Positions 32,325 through 41,480 of a stretch of 64,000 nucleotides of DNA are shown here, piece after piece. A program made the translations under genes and the position numbers. The first letter of the stretch is position 1. Each line of letters opens with the position of its first letter. The notes beneath the pieces were generated by a model. It was not told the DNA's origin and searched no databases. It saw nothing but the letters and a program-made list of their open reading frames with translations. Source of the stretch: SKPS01 sp964469215. GTDB lineage: Bacteria > Bacteroidota > Bacteroidia > Bacteroidales > SKPS01. The stretch lies in contig CAYXYB010000004.1 in assembly GCA_964469215.1 (NCBI GenBank), positions 104,083-168,082 of the forward strand, read 5' to 3'.

Positions 32325-33506
32325 ATGAATAATTATTTGTTGATCATAAGCCTTTCGATATTCCTGCACCTGGCACCGTTGACAATACTCTCAGGCCAGG
32401 ATACTCTTGTCGCAACCGAAACTCCGGCAGTACAGAAAAAGTTCATGGCCGGTGGATATCTTAAGGGGATGCCGTCAGCCGGATATGATAACCTGACTGA
32501 CAAGGTATTGTTCAATAATATTGTTCATAACAGGCTTAATTTCAGATATAATCACAATAGCCGATTATTCATGGTATTTGAAATTCGCAACCGGCTGCTG
32601 ACAGGTAATACTGTAAAACATTACCACAAATTGATCTCAGAAACACTCAAATATGACGATGGATTGGTGCAAACCAATTTTGTTCCGGTATCAAATGAGA
32701 ACATCTTGTGGCATGTCAATCCCGACCGTTTATATGTTGACTGGCGAAATGAAAAGTGGCAGGTAAGGTTAGGAAGGCAAAGAATTAATTGGGGTATAAA
32801 CATGATCTCCAACCCTAACGACCTTTTCAATAATTTTTCTTTCTTTGATTTTGATTATGAGGAGCGTCCAGGTGCCGATGCTCTCAGAGTACAGCATTAC
32901 ACAGGGAATATGTCACGTATAGAACTGGCTGTCAGCCCATCAAAGAATGCCAAAGAGTCTGTGGCAGGTATGTTGTGGGCATTCAACAGTAGGGGCTACG
33001 ATTTTCAGGTTATTACCGGTTATTTCAAAAACCGATCTGCAATAGGAGCAGGATGGGCAGGAAATATAAAATCAACTGGTTTCAAGGGTGAATTTACACT
33101 CTTCAATAATTTAAACTATCCGGATTCAATGAATCTTATTCTATCTGTAGGATTCGACCACATGTTCAAGTGTGGAATATATGGTTTTGCAGAATTTCTT
33201 TATAACGGAGGGCATTCCGGATCAGCAGACCCCCTGAAAATCACAGAACCTATGAGAACCGACAATCCATTCATTTCGAAATATTCTACAGCGATAAGTT
33301 TTATGTATCCTTTGTCTCCTGTATTATCAGCTTCTTTTGCTGCATTGTATATGCCCGATATCAGAGGAGGTTATTTAATGCCGAATATTGGGTGGTCAAT
33401 TATTAAAAACCTGGATGCATCACTTGTCGGACAATATTTCACATTCATTGACAAAGTTGAACAGCATAATATCAATATATATGTTCAGGTAAAGTGGTCG
33501 TTTTGA
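32325..33506 (+). CDS. Outer-membrane beta-barrel protein of the LolA/FtsX operon
   Basis: A 393-residue protein with an N-terminal signal sequence ending near ILSGQD and a repeating pattern of amphipathic strands (RLNFRYNHNSRLFMVFEIRN, VRLGRQRINWG, ...). It ends in NIYVQVKWSF with a terminal Phe, the classic signal for outer-membrane barrel insertion. NPNDLFNNFSFFD after the RQRINWG strand resembles porins linked to RND/DUF1302 exporters. As the last gene of the TetR operon it probably gives the export system its outer-membrane component. No characterised family could be named. Confidence 0.7.
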   Translation: MNNYLLIISLSIFLHLAPLTILSGQDTLVATETPAVQKKFMAGGYLKGMPSAGYDNLTDKVLFNNIVHNRLNFRYNHNSRLFMVFEIRNRLLTGNTVKHYHKLISETLKYDDGLVQTNFVPVSNENILWHVNPDRLYVDWRNEKWQVRLGRQRINWGINMISNPNDLFNNFSFFDFDYEERPGADALRVQHYTGNMSRIELAVSPSKNAKESVAGMLWAFNSRGYDFQVITGYFKNRSAIGAGWAGNIKSTGFKGEFTLFNNLNYPDSMNLILSVGFDHMFKCGIYGFAEFLYNGGHSGSADPLKITEPMRTDNPFISKYSTAISFMYPLSPVLSASFAALYMPDIRGGYLMPNIGWSIIKNLDASLVGQYFTFIDKVEQHNINIYVQVKWSF

Positions 33507-33632
33507 TGTAAACAATCATCCCTTATTGATGTGTTTGCCGGAAATGTTCAGATTTTTCTGCAATGATAATTGTATATTTCCTAATTTCGTTCGTCTTCTG
33601 AGAAATAAATCCTGAAAATAAAACATGGCAAT

Positions 33633-33884
33633 ATGAAAAAGATCCTAACCCAAATCCTTCTTGTCTTGATTCTGGCGGCAATAATAATTCTGCTGGTGCA
33701 AAACATGGAGATCATTGAGATCTCCTTTATCAACCAGAAGCTGAATATTTCACTCTTTCTTGCTCTAGCACTTTTTTATATACTGGGAGCCATTTCAGGT
33801 GGAATGTTGACCTCCCTAATAAGGCAGGCAATCAAAAAGGAACCGAAAAAGGAACCGGAAAAGAAAGAGGAAGCATCAATCTGA
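33633..33884 (+). CDS. LapA-domain (DUF1049) small membrane protein
   Basis: An 83-residue protein with two membrane helices (8-24 and 41-64) separated by NMEIIEISFINQKLNISL, the typical LapA_dom hairpin, and a Lys/Glu-rich cytoplasmic tail. Relatives help assemble lipopolysaccharide together with LapB. The tail overlaps the end of the convergent aminotransferase gene by nine bases. Confidence 0.75.
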   Translation: MKKILTQILLVLILAAIIILLVQNMEIIEISFINQKLNISLFLALALFYILGAISGGMLTSLIRQAIKKEPKKEPEKKEEASI

Positions 33885-35021
33885 TACTGCATCACATACT
33901 CTGTTTATACCCGCTTCAAGGATGTCGGGAGGCAAAGCAATATTAATCCGTATATAGTTTTCCCATTCCCGGCCAAAATGCTTTCCGGGAATTACTGCAG
34001 TTTGTTGATTATTATAGAGATTTATCGCAAATTCAACCCCAGAACCGACTTTTTCAGGGCAACGAGCCCAGATAAAGTATCCCCCCTTGATTGAGGGGAT
34101 ATAGAAACCTTGATCAGAAAGCCTTGCGCTTTGCATCAGATAGTTTTGAGATATCAGTTTTCGTATTTCGTCTAAATATTCCTTCTGGCAAACCGGATCC
34201 TTAATAAACCCGGCAATTGCTGCCTGGAGGGGAGCAGGAGAAGACAACCCGATATAGTCATGTATATCCTCAAGCGCAGCCATATTATCGAGGTGAGCTA
34301 AAAGATATCCTATCCGCCATCCGGTTATCGAAAAGAGCTTTGAAAATGAATTGATATAGAACACAAACCTGCTTATCCTGTCGGTAGGATACCATGGTAA
34401 TTCCGATGAGAAAGGGAGTTCACTATAAACTGCATCTATGATCATGTAGCACTTGTTTTGTTCACAAATATCACACATTGTGGAGAGAGTAACCTTATCA
34501 ATTATCCAGCCCCGAGGGTTTCCGGGGGAACACAGGAAAACAAGCTTTATCTTCTCTGTAACAATTTTGCGTTCAAATAACTCCAGATCAATTTTTCCAT
34601 TATCGGATACAGTTGTAAAAAAAACTTCATTACCAAACAGTCGTGGAAGATGGATGTATGATTCATATGCCGGAGAGAATGTCAGCACTTTAAGTTCGTG
34701 TTTGTGCAGAAAGTATAAGTAGGTATATATAAGAGAAATAGCTTCGGTTGCTCCATTGACAATAAAAAAGTCTGAAACTTCATGATTATATCTTCCGGCA
34801 TATTTTTTCCTCAATTGCTCAAGAAGTTCAAGATTACCGGTTCCCGGAGCATACTGATGTGCTCTCTGGTGTTTTATCCCGGATAGAATCTCCAGTAGTT
34901 TAGCTGGGGGGGCAAATCCTGGTATCCCTTGTGCCAGATTGATACCTCCGTGCTTTTTAACAAGGTTACTGAAATAACTGATATAGCTTCCTCTTATATC
35001 TATCGCATTGGCTATGTTCAT
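33876..35021 (-). CDS. Class I/II pyridoxal-phosphate aminotransferase
   Basis: A 381-residue fold-type I aminotransferase. INLAQGIPGFAPP is the N-terminal substrate loop, NGATEAISL the phosphate-binding start, CSPGNPRGW the conserved NPxG segment, DAVYSEL the Asp/Tyr pair that contacts PLP, and SFSKLFSITGWRIGY carries the Schiff-base Lys. ENYIRINIALP near the end has the substrate-carboxylate Arg. The amino acid used cannot be read from the sequence; the group includes aspartate, kynurenine and methionine aminotransferases. It is convergent with lapA. Confidence 0.88.
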   Translation of the reverse strand: MNIANAIDIRGSYISYFSNLVKKHGGINLAQGIPGFAPPAKLLEILSGIKHQRAHQYAPGTGNLELLEQLRKKYAGRYNHEVSDFFIVNGATEAISLIYTYLYFLHKHELKVLTFSPAYESYIHLPRLFGNEVFFTTVSDNGKIDLELFERKIVTEKIKLVFLCSPGNPRGWIIDKVTLSTMCDICEQNKCYMIIDAVYSELPFSSELPWYPTDRISRFVFYINSFSKLFSITGWRIGYLLAHLDNMAALEDIHDYIGLSSPAPLQAAIAGFIKDPVCQKEYLDEIRKLISQNYLMQSARLSDQGFYIPSIKGGYFIWARCPEKVGSGVEFAINLYNNQQTAVIPGKHFGREWENYIRINIALPPDILEAGINRVCDAVSD

Positions 35022-35153
35022 GATTGGAAGGAAAAAATTTAACTTTAGTAAATCAAATTGCCCAAAGCAAATTTAACTATTTCACCTTTGAATTTTCATG
35101 AATAAAACCGGCAGAAAATGAATATTTTTGCGCTGATACCTAAAAACTTAATC

Positions 35154-35762
35154 ATGAGCTGTTTCACTGATGATTTTATCATATTTTTTAAAAAGCTGAA
35201 AATCAACAGTACAACTGACTGGTATCATAGGAACAGGAACCTCTAGGAAAAGGCTGTTAAGAAATCATTCAGAAACTTAATTGATGAGGTAATAACCCAT
35301 ATCAGAGGGCATGAGCCCGAGCTCAGCATCATGCCCTCAGTTGCAATAATGCGAATTAACAACGATATCCGGTTTTAGAAAGACAAAACCCCTCACAAAA
35401 CTCATGTAGGTGCAAATACTTCACTATATGGCAAGCGGGACAAGGGTTACCGGGTTTTTTACATGCAAATGTCAAATAATGGGATTGATGTTTTTGGAGG
35501 GGTATATATGACAGATAATCCAAATCTCCATAAGATAAGACAGCATATAATCCTGAATCAAGAATCACTCAGAAAGGCTTATCAAAATTTGGACTTTGTT
35601 GAAAAGTTCGGACATATTCAGGGTGAGAAAAACAAACATATTACTCCAGAGTTTCAGGGTTACCTTGCCATTGAACCCTTTATTGTCAACAAACAGTTCT
35701 ACTTCGCTGCATAATTACCTTACGCATTAATCACATCACAAACTCTGGTTGATAAGCTGATG
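35154..35762 (+). pseudogene. DUF2461-like gene inactivated by in-frame stop codons
   Basis: One continuous reading frame starting at the ATG at 35154 matches the DUF2461 (TIGR02453) family along its whole length, e.g. FFKKLKINSTTDWYHRNRN, KDKTPHKTHVGA and NPNLHKIRQHI. It is interrupted by TAG at 35244-35246, TAG at 35376-35378 and TAA at 35712-35714, with family-like sequence (ITSQTLVDKLM) continuing to 35762. No frameshift is needed up to there. A TATTTTTG minus-7 box at 35123-35130 is still intact, so decay looks recent. An 83-codon piece (35463-35714) remains open. The rest of 35022-35940 holds nothing recognisable. Confidence 0.78.
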
Positions 35763-35940
35763 TTTTTTTTATCATGCAGGTTTTGGTATAAACAGATTTA
35801 TTCGAAAGTCAATGAAACAGAAAACATCTTGGCTTCTGATACTGAAATTTTCTCTTATTGCCTGACTATTCAAAGACTTTTGCTGATCGAACTCCTCGGA
35901 TAAAAATATGCCGGATGAATCGTAAATCGGAAATCTGCAA

Positions 35941-36960
35941 TCAGAACACAAAATTGAATGACAGATTATATAGTGCTCCCCGCTGATTTCTGTTGTTCTG
36001 GAACGGCAGAAAATACCCTATCTTATTATCAATGATAATATTCTTGCTCTTAAACAGTTCAATCCCAATGAATGGATTCACAAACCAGGAATTCGACTTT
36101 TTTGTTTCGCTTGATGAGATATAAAAGCCCAAATTAAAACTGGTATATAAATTCAGAAACTTACGCTGTCCCCTTCCCAGTCTGCGGGAATAAAAATCCT
36201 GCCCGAGAGCAAAAATGTAGGTCTCATTTACAGAAGTATTGTCAACTCTGCCAACACTTTTATACAAGCCCAAAACGGCATATGACTTTTTGTAGTTAAA
36301 GAGATATTTTAGGTTGTAACCAATCATATATTTTGGGCTGACTCCTCTTTTTGGTTGTTCAGTAAAAAGAAGAGAACCCTCAATACCAGGCATATTAACC
36401 CACGAATTATCATAGCTGTCACCAACCTTTTTATCCTCCTCAAACCTTATCTGCAATGCATATTGTTTAATTGCCAGATTATCCATATTGATCTGAAGCT
36501 CTTTTCCTGATATCTTTATGTCGATATCTATTATCTTCTGCCAAAACTCAAAGTATTTTAAATCAGAAGAGTCAAGTTTCGTAACCAGTTTCTCATATTG
36601 GGCTTTCTCCTTATTCAGGTTATCTATTTCATTCTGTAATTCAACTATTCTATTTGCATCGTGAGTAAATGTTGTTTTTTCACCAGTGATATAACCCCAT
36701 TTTTTAATTTCATCCAGAATCCGGTAGTAGGTGACATCTTCTGTATAGAGGTTGATATTGAAACTGGTTGCACCGGTCTGGTAAAAGCTGGGAGTTATAC
36801 CATAGAAGGAAAGCAAGGAATCAAACTCACTTTTTACGACCTCGACACTCTTTACTGCAATGCTTACAGATGTTGAGAATTTACTTGGCTTATCTACGAC
36901 CTGGCAGAGAGCGAATGTTGATAAAAGTATCAACGAAAGTATAATAATTGACTTTTTCAT
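35941..36960 (-). CDS. Predicted outer-membrane protein with periplasmic coiled-coil domain, unknown function
   Basis: A 339-residue protein starting MKKSIIILSLILLSTFALCQ, a clear signal peptide; 11 upstream codons are open but the signal peptide sets this start. Residues about 25-90 form a small alpha/beta domain, about 100-165 a charged helical region (coiled coil likely), and about 180-339 amphipathic strands ending in YNLSFNFVF with terminal Phe, typical of a barrel. The N-terminal part recalls DUF4349-type periplasmic domains but I do not assign a family. A minus-7 box lies 30 bases upstream. Confidence 0.6.
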   Translation of the reverse strand: MKKSIIILSLILLSTFALCQVVDKPSKFSTSVSIAVKSVEVVKSEFDSLLSFYGITPSFYQTGATSFNINLYTEDVTYYRILDEIKKWGYITGEKTTFTHDANRIVELQNEIDNLNKEKAQYEKLVTKLDSSDLKYFEFWQKIIDIDIKISGKELQINMDNLAIKQYALQIRFEEDKKVGDSYDNSWVNMPGIEGSLLFTEQPKRGVSPKYMIGYNLKYLFNYKKSYAVLGLYKSVGRVDNTSVNETYIFALGQDFYSRRLGRGQRKFLNLYTSFNLGFYISSSETKKSNSWFVNPFIGIELFKSKNIIIDNKIGYFLPFQNNRNQRGALYNLSFNFVF

Positions 36961-36990
36961 CAGATGTGAGTTTAGGTGATTTGAATTCTC

Positions 36991-36998
36991 CAAAATTA
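36991..36998 (-). promoter_or_regulatory. Minus-7 box for the coiled-coil outer-membrane protein gene
   Basis: TAATTTTG on the minus strand matches TAnnTTTG exactly, 30 bases upstream of the start codon at 36960. Confidence 0.4.
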
Positions 36999-37153
36999 TC
37001 CTGAACAGCCTGAGTTGTTTAATGATTTCTCAGATATATTAATCAATAAAGCTTCTTGAGCAACACATCACAACAAAGATAGTAGTTTTAACCTGCTCTG
37101 TCAATAAATGCATCAGAAATAATTGAACAGCAGTTATAATCAAGAAAATTCTC

Positions 37154-37161
37154 TACCTTTG
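37154..37161 (+). promoter_or_regulatory. Candidate minus-7 box for the DEAD-box helicase gene
   Basis: TACCTTTG is an exact minus-7 match. It would give a leader of about 280 bases that contains the palindromic element at 37339-37422. Long leaders are common for cold-regulated helicase genes. The upstream TTG is 27 bases away, longer than usual. Confidence 0.35.
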
Positions 37162-37338
37162 CACCTGCAAAACCTGATACAGGTAAACTATCCTCTTCAC
37201 CATAAATATATGCTTATGTATGTTTCTGGTCATGTAAGATCGGGTTAAGATTATTTGCCATAATTCAAATCACATAACTATAAATCATTTCATTAGACCA
37301 CTAAACTCTAAACCTTTAAACCATTAAACATTCATGAT

Positions 37339-37422
37339 CCCGATAAAACAGAAATCTTTGATTTCATGTTTTTTGAGGATCCTCGAAAAATAAGAAAATC
37401 GTAGATTTTCAATTTTTCGGGA
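37339..37422. repeat. Dispersed palindromic element, two head-to-head hairpin units
   Basis: Right unit (37375-37422): GAGGATCCTCGAAAAATA, GAAAATC-GTA-GATTTTC, AATTTTTCGGGA. Left unit (37339-37382): a degenerate copy in the opposite sense, CCCGATAAAACA, GAAATC-TTT-GATTTC, ATGTTTTTTGAGGATCC. The two share the central GAGGATCCTC, making an 83-base imperfect palindrome. The right unit is nearly identical, in reverse complement, to 55631-55676. It sits directly upstream of the DEAD-box gene. Confidence 0.75.
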
Positions 37423-37443
37423 CTCATAACTCATAATTAAAAA

Positions 37444-39285
37444 ATGACTCATTTCATTGAAACCGGCCTTGGCGACAAGATGCTACGGGCCATCAAAGAG
37501 CTTGGCTTCGAAACACCTACCCCTGTTCAGGAGGAGGTGATCCCTGCTATTCTAAATACGACAGAAAACATAATAGCACTTGCACAGACAGGAACAGGAA
37601 AAACTGCAGCTTTCGGACTTCCTCTTCTGGAAAACACAGATATAAATTCAGGATTTACATCCGGATTGATTCTTTGTCCTACACGTGAACTTTGCATACA
37701 GATAGCAAAAGATCTGGAAAACTATTCAAAATATCTCAGTGGCCTGAAGGTTTGCCCTGTTTATGGCGGTGCAGATATTGTCAGGCAGATTAACCGGCTA
37801 AAAGATGGTGTACATATTATAGTTGGCACTCCCGGAAGAGTGCTCGACATGCTTGGCAGAAAGGTTCTTAAGGTACAAAACATAAAATGGCTTGTACTTG
37901 ACGAGGCAGATGAAATGCTAAACATGGGTTTCCAGGAAGATCTGGATACAATTCTGGCTGAAACTCCTGAACAAAAGCGTACCCTCCTGTTTTCTGCCAC
38001 AATGCCTCATCAGATCAGGAAGCTGGCAGAAAAATACATGAACAATCCGCTGGAAATCACTATTGGTAACAAGAACAGCAGCACTGAATTTGTAAACCAT
38101 GAATTTTTCATGGTGCATGCAAGAGACCGGTATCTGGCTTTGAAGAGGATTGCTGATATACACCCGGGAATTTATAGCATAATTTTCTGCCGCACCCGAC
38201 AGGAAACCAAGGATATCGCTGAAAAGTTGATACAGGATGGTTATAATGCCGATGCACTTCACGGGGACCTGTCACAAGCACAGCGTGATCATGTGATGGG
38301 AAGATTCAGAAACAAAACATTACAGATGCTGGTAGCAACTGATGTAGCTGCACGTGGCCTCGATGTCAGTGATCTTACCCATGTTATAAACTATAATCTC
38401 CCGGATGATCAGGATGCCTATATTCATAGAAGTGGCAGAACGGGCAGAGCCGGAAAACAGGGTGTGTCAATTTCAATAATTCATACCCGTGAAATGGGCA
38501 GGATACGTGAACTTGAGAGAATTACAGGTCATAATTTTAAACGCAGGATGGTACCTTCAGGTAAAGATATTTGTGAGAAACAACTATTTAACCTTATTGA
38601 CAAAATGGAACACATTATGGTTAATGATGAACAGATAGAACAGTTTATGCCTTTGATTTACAGGAAACTTGAATGGTTGAGTAGAGAAGATCTCATAAAG
38701 AAGTTTGTCTCCATAGAGTTCAACCGATTCCTGGATTATTACAAAAACGCTTCCGATATCAATGTAAAAGCTGAACAATATAATCCTTCAGACAGACGCT
38801 TATCTGACAGGAACAGAGACAGGGGTAAAGGAAATCGAAGCGACAGGAATGAAAACACCGTCTTCGCAAGACTCTTTATCAATATCGGATCAAAAAACAA
38901 CCTTACACCACCAAAGCTAATAGGTCTTATTAATGACCAGGCCAGAAGCAGGAGGATTGTTATCGGAAAAATTGACATTCAGAGAAACTTCTCATTTTTC
39001 GAAGTTGCAGCTTCCTCTGCAGGAAAGCTTATCAACGCTTTCAACGGAGCAGGATTTGAAGGGATTACTCTGGAGGTAAACTTTGCAGAACAAAACAAAC
39101 TGAAGAACTCGTCTCACAAAAGACAAATAGATATTTCAACCCTGAAGGCCGACAACTCTCAAGACCATATAAAAGGAAAATTCCAGAACAATAAGGCCAA
39201 AGAGAGAAATCCTTTCTACCAGAATTTCATGGATGAGATAGCATCTGCGCCTCCTCCACCCAAACGTAAAGGCCGTAAACGTTAA
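37444..39285 (+). CDS. deaD: DEAD-box RNA helicase of the DeaD/CsdA type with DbpA-like RNA-binding domain
   Basis: A 613-residue helicase. Q motif TPTPVQ, Walker A AQTGTGKT, PTRELCIQ, GTPGR, DEAD at LDEADEM, SAT in LLFSATMP, then the C-terminal helicase motifs ATDVAARGLDV and HRSGRTGRAG. Residues about 485-560 form the DbpA/CsdA RNA-binding domain (FARLFINIGSKNNLTPPKL), followed by a basic tail ending PPKRKGRKR. It unwinds structured RNA in ribosome assembly and mRNA turnover, often at low temperature. The stop codon lies inside a hairpin at 39274-39314. The long leader with the palindromic element is the notable context. Confidence 0.9.
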   Translation: MTHFIETGLGDKMLRAIKELGFETPTPVQEEVIPAILNTTENIIALAQTGTGKTAAFGLPLLENTDINSGFTSGLILCPTRELCIQIAKDLENYSKYLSGLKVCPVYGGADIVRQINRLKDGVHIIVGTPGRVLDMLGRKVLKVQNIKWLVLDEADEMLNMGFQEDLDTILAETPEQKRTLLFSATMPHQIRKLAEKYMNNPLEITIGNKNSSTEFVNHEFFMVHARDRYLALKRIADIHPGIYSIIFCRTRQETKDIAEKLIQDGYNADALHGDLSQAQRDHVMGRFRNKTLQMLVATDVAARGLDVSDLTHVINYNLPDDQDAYIHRSGRTGRAGKQGVSISIIHTREMGRIRELERITGHNFKRRMVPSGKDICEKQLFNLIDKMEHIMVNDEQIEQFMPLIYRKLEWLSREDLIKKFVSIEFNRFLDYYKNASDINVKAEQYNPSDRRLSDRNRDRGKGNRSDRNENTVFARLFINIGSKNNLTPPKLIGLINDQARSRRIVIGKIDIQRNFSFFEVAASSAGKLINAFNGAGFEGITLEVNFAEQNKLKNSSHKRQIDISTLKADNSQDHIKGKFQNNKAKERNPFYQNFMDEIASAPPPPKRKGRKR

Positions 39286-39314
39286 ATGGCCGGTATTACA
39301 TTTAACATTTTACG
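39274..39314 (+). other. Hairpin spanning the stop codon of the DEAD-box gene
   Basis: CGTAAAC-GTTAAATG and CATTTAAC-ATTTTACG pair across a 10-base loop, with 8 perfect inner pairs and 6 outer pairs. A short T/A-rich stretch follows. It may act as a weak terminator or 3' end stabiliser. Confidence 0.4.
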
Positions 39315-39344
39315 TTTAAAAGCTATCGTATGTTATCAGATATG

Positions 39345-39376
39345 TTGATATCTATTTCACCTAAGATATATCTTTG
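39345..39376 (+). promoter_or_regulatory. Promoter of the SGNH/PKD secreted protein gene
   Basis: TTG (39345-39347), 21-base spacer, TATCTTTG (39369-39376), an exact minus-7 match. The start codon is 35 bases downstream. Confidence 0.55.
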
Positions 39377-39411
39377 CCGGGATTTTATCCTGAACCTTTT
39401 TAATATAATAT

Positions 39412-40695
39412 ATGAGAACTTATAAATCTTTTATTTGGGTCTTTCTAGTGATGATCACGCTTGACAGTTTTGGTCAGATATCACTCAGAGCACTCTTCCT
39501 GGGCAATAGTTATACAGCCGCCAACAATTTGCCCCAAATGATTGCTGACGCAGCATTGTCAGCGGGAGACACTCTGTTGTTCGATAGTAATACACCCGGG
39601 GGGTATACATTTCAGGGTCATTCCACAAATTCCCAGACACTGAGCCTGATATCACAGGGCAGTTGGGATTTTGTTGTTCTTCAGGAGCAGAGCCAGTTTC
39701 CTTCATTTCCAATATCACAGGTCATGTCAGATGTTTATCCCTATTCAGTTCAACTGAACCAAGCCATTAAACAACATAATCCATGTGCTGAAACAACTTT
39801 TTTTATGACCTGGGGAAGGAAATACGGTGATGCTTCAAACTGTGTAGCCTGGCCACCTGTTTGCACCTACGAAGGAATGGACAGTCTGCTGCGTTTAAGG
39901 TATTTGATGTTTGCCGACAGTAACAATGCTATAGTTTCACCTGTTGGAGCAGTCTGGCGTCATTTGCGCATTCACAACCCGGACATTGATCTTTATGAAG
40001 CTGACGAGAGCCACCCTTCAACAGCAGGATCATACGCTGCTGCATGCACCTTCTACGCAATTCTTTTTAGGAAAGATCCCACATCCATTACCTGGAACAG
40101 CTCCCTGAAAGCTTCAGATGCAGCAATTATCCGACAAGCTGCCGCTGATGTCGCTTTCGATTCATTATCCTACTGGTTTGTTGAAACCTACAACCCTATT
40201 GCAAATTTCAGTTATACATCATCATCCTTCGATATCATAACCTTCACCAACCTTTCATCAAATGCCTCTGACTTTTTATGGGACTTTGGCGATGGTAATT
40301 CATCAACTCTCGAAAATCCGGTTCACCAGTATGCAGGCAACGGACAATACCTTGTGCAATTAAAAGCAATACACTGTGATCAATCAGACTCCACATCCCA
40401 GACTGTCAATATTGCAGGGATTGGAATTGACAACTCTACCAATGTTGATCGTTTTCTGGTTTATCCCAATCCTTCCGGAGGGTACCTGTTTGTTGAATCA
40501 AATTGCTCTCAACCTGCCGACAATCTCCGAATTGAAATATTTTCTTTAACCGGTGAAATTCTGCATACACAAAGTATTGATCAAAACACTGTTTCAATTA
40601 TCCCGACTGAACATCTAAATAATGGCATTTATTTTTTTAGAATAACCGGCACAAAAAACATCTTTAAAATCGGCAGAGTTATAATAAGCAGGTAA
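39412..40695 (+). CDS. Secreted SGNH-hydrolase-like protein with PKD and T9SS sorting domains
   Basis: A 427-residue exported protein; signal peptide ends near SFGQ. The hydrolase-like domain (about 25-250) starts with ALFLGNSYTAANNLP, has VVLQEQSQFP as a middle block and ends in DESHPSTAGSY, whose Asp and His fit the catalytic pair of SGNH esterases. Residues about 265-345 form a PKD domain (FLWDFGDGNSST). The last 75 residues are a type A T9SS sorting domain (YPNPSGGYLFVES to GRVIISR). Probably a surface esterase acting on polysaccharide substituents; the substrate is inferred. The 240 bases after it hold no feature I can support. Confidence 0.78.
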   Translation: MRTYKSFIWVFLVMITLDSFGQISLRALFLGNSYTAANNLPQMIADAALSAGDTLLFDSNTPGGYTFQGHSTNSQTLSLISQGSWDFVVLQEQSQFPSFPISQVMSDVYPYSVQLNQAIKQHNPCAETTFFMTWGRKYGDASNCVAWPPVCTYEGMDSLLRLRYLMFADSNNAIVSPVGAVWRHLRIHNPDIDLYEADESHPSTAGSYAAACTFYAILFRKDPTSITWNSSLKASDAAIIRQAAADVAFDSLSYWFVETYNPIANFSYTSSSFDIITFTNLSSNASDFLWDFGDGNSSTLENPVHQYAGNGQYLVQLKAIHCDQSDSTSQTVNIAGIGIDNSTNVDRFLVYPNPSGGYLFVESNCSQPADNLRIEIFSLTGEILHTQSIDQNTVSIIPTEHLNNGIYFFRITGTKNIFKIGRVIISR

Positions 40696-40934
40696 AGTTA
40701 AAATTATCATGGGATTCATTCAATCAGGAAAGATTAAAACATTTTTTCTGTGGATTTTATTTCACTGAATATTTGTCTGTTTTGAACAATCAAGATATAT
40801 TCTTACACCCTGATAACTGAATATTTTGAAGTAATCCAGACGGTTGATTTACTTTTCATATCTCTTTTCTTCCTTCTTTCAATCGACAAACCAATATACT
40901 TCTGATACTGCCATTTTTTTAAACTCATAGATCA

Positions 40935-41480
40935 TGTATTATTTACCGTAGAAGACACAGGTACAGGGTTACCATAAGATTACAAAGTTGGGATTATGCA
41001 AGAGATGGAGCATATTTCATAACAATTTGCACTGAATTTCAAAAACACTACTTCGGTGAGATATTTAATGGAACAATGTACCTATCCAATACAGGAGTTG
41101 TGGCTGATATTCTATGGCAAGATATCATAAACCATTCAAAAAACATAGATCTCGGATCTTATGTAATCATGCCGAATCACGTTCACGGCATACTGATTTT
41201 GAAAAACAATGAAGAATTCGTAAACGTAGATCCTTCAGACAATCGTACTCCGGGTGAACGGCGTTTCCAGAATCAGGGGTGCAACACTGTATCTTCCATA
41301 ATTGGATCGTATAAATCTGCCGTCACAAAACATGCAAACCGTTTGGGTTATGAGTTTAAATGGCAATCACGGTTTTACGACACCATAATCCGTAGTCAAA
41401 AAGCATACGAAAACATTACGAATTACATCATCGACAATCCCCAAAAATGGGAAATTGACCGATTTAACCGTATCAGGTAG
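40935..41480 (+). pseudogene. REP-associated tyrosine transposase (RAYT, IS200/IS605-like Y1), start codon not intact
   Basis: The frame reads RRRHRYRVTIRLQSWDYA, GAYFITICTEFQKHYFGEI, then MPNHVHGILIL with the HUH pair and, near the C-terminus, ENITNYIIDNPQKW with the expected catalytic Tyr. This is the RAYT family that mobilises REP palindromes. The frame has no ATG before the conserved N-terminus: an ATG at 40934 is in another frame, so a one-base frameshift or alternative start must be assumed. An internal ATG at 41076 would give a 134-residue truncated product. The stop codon TAG is supplied by the first unit of the adjacent REP array. Confidence 0.7.

Noticed and set aside
35154..35762. 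TAG recoding (suppressor or pyrrolysine type) in the DUF2461-like frame
   Set aside because: TAG ends other clear genes in the window, a TAA also interrupts the frame, and no recoding element is seen; decay is simpler.
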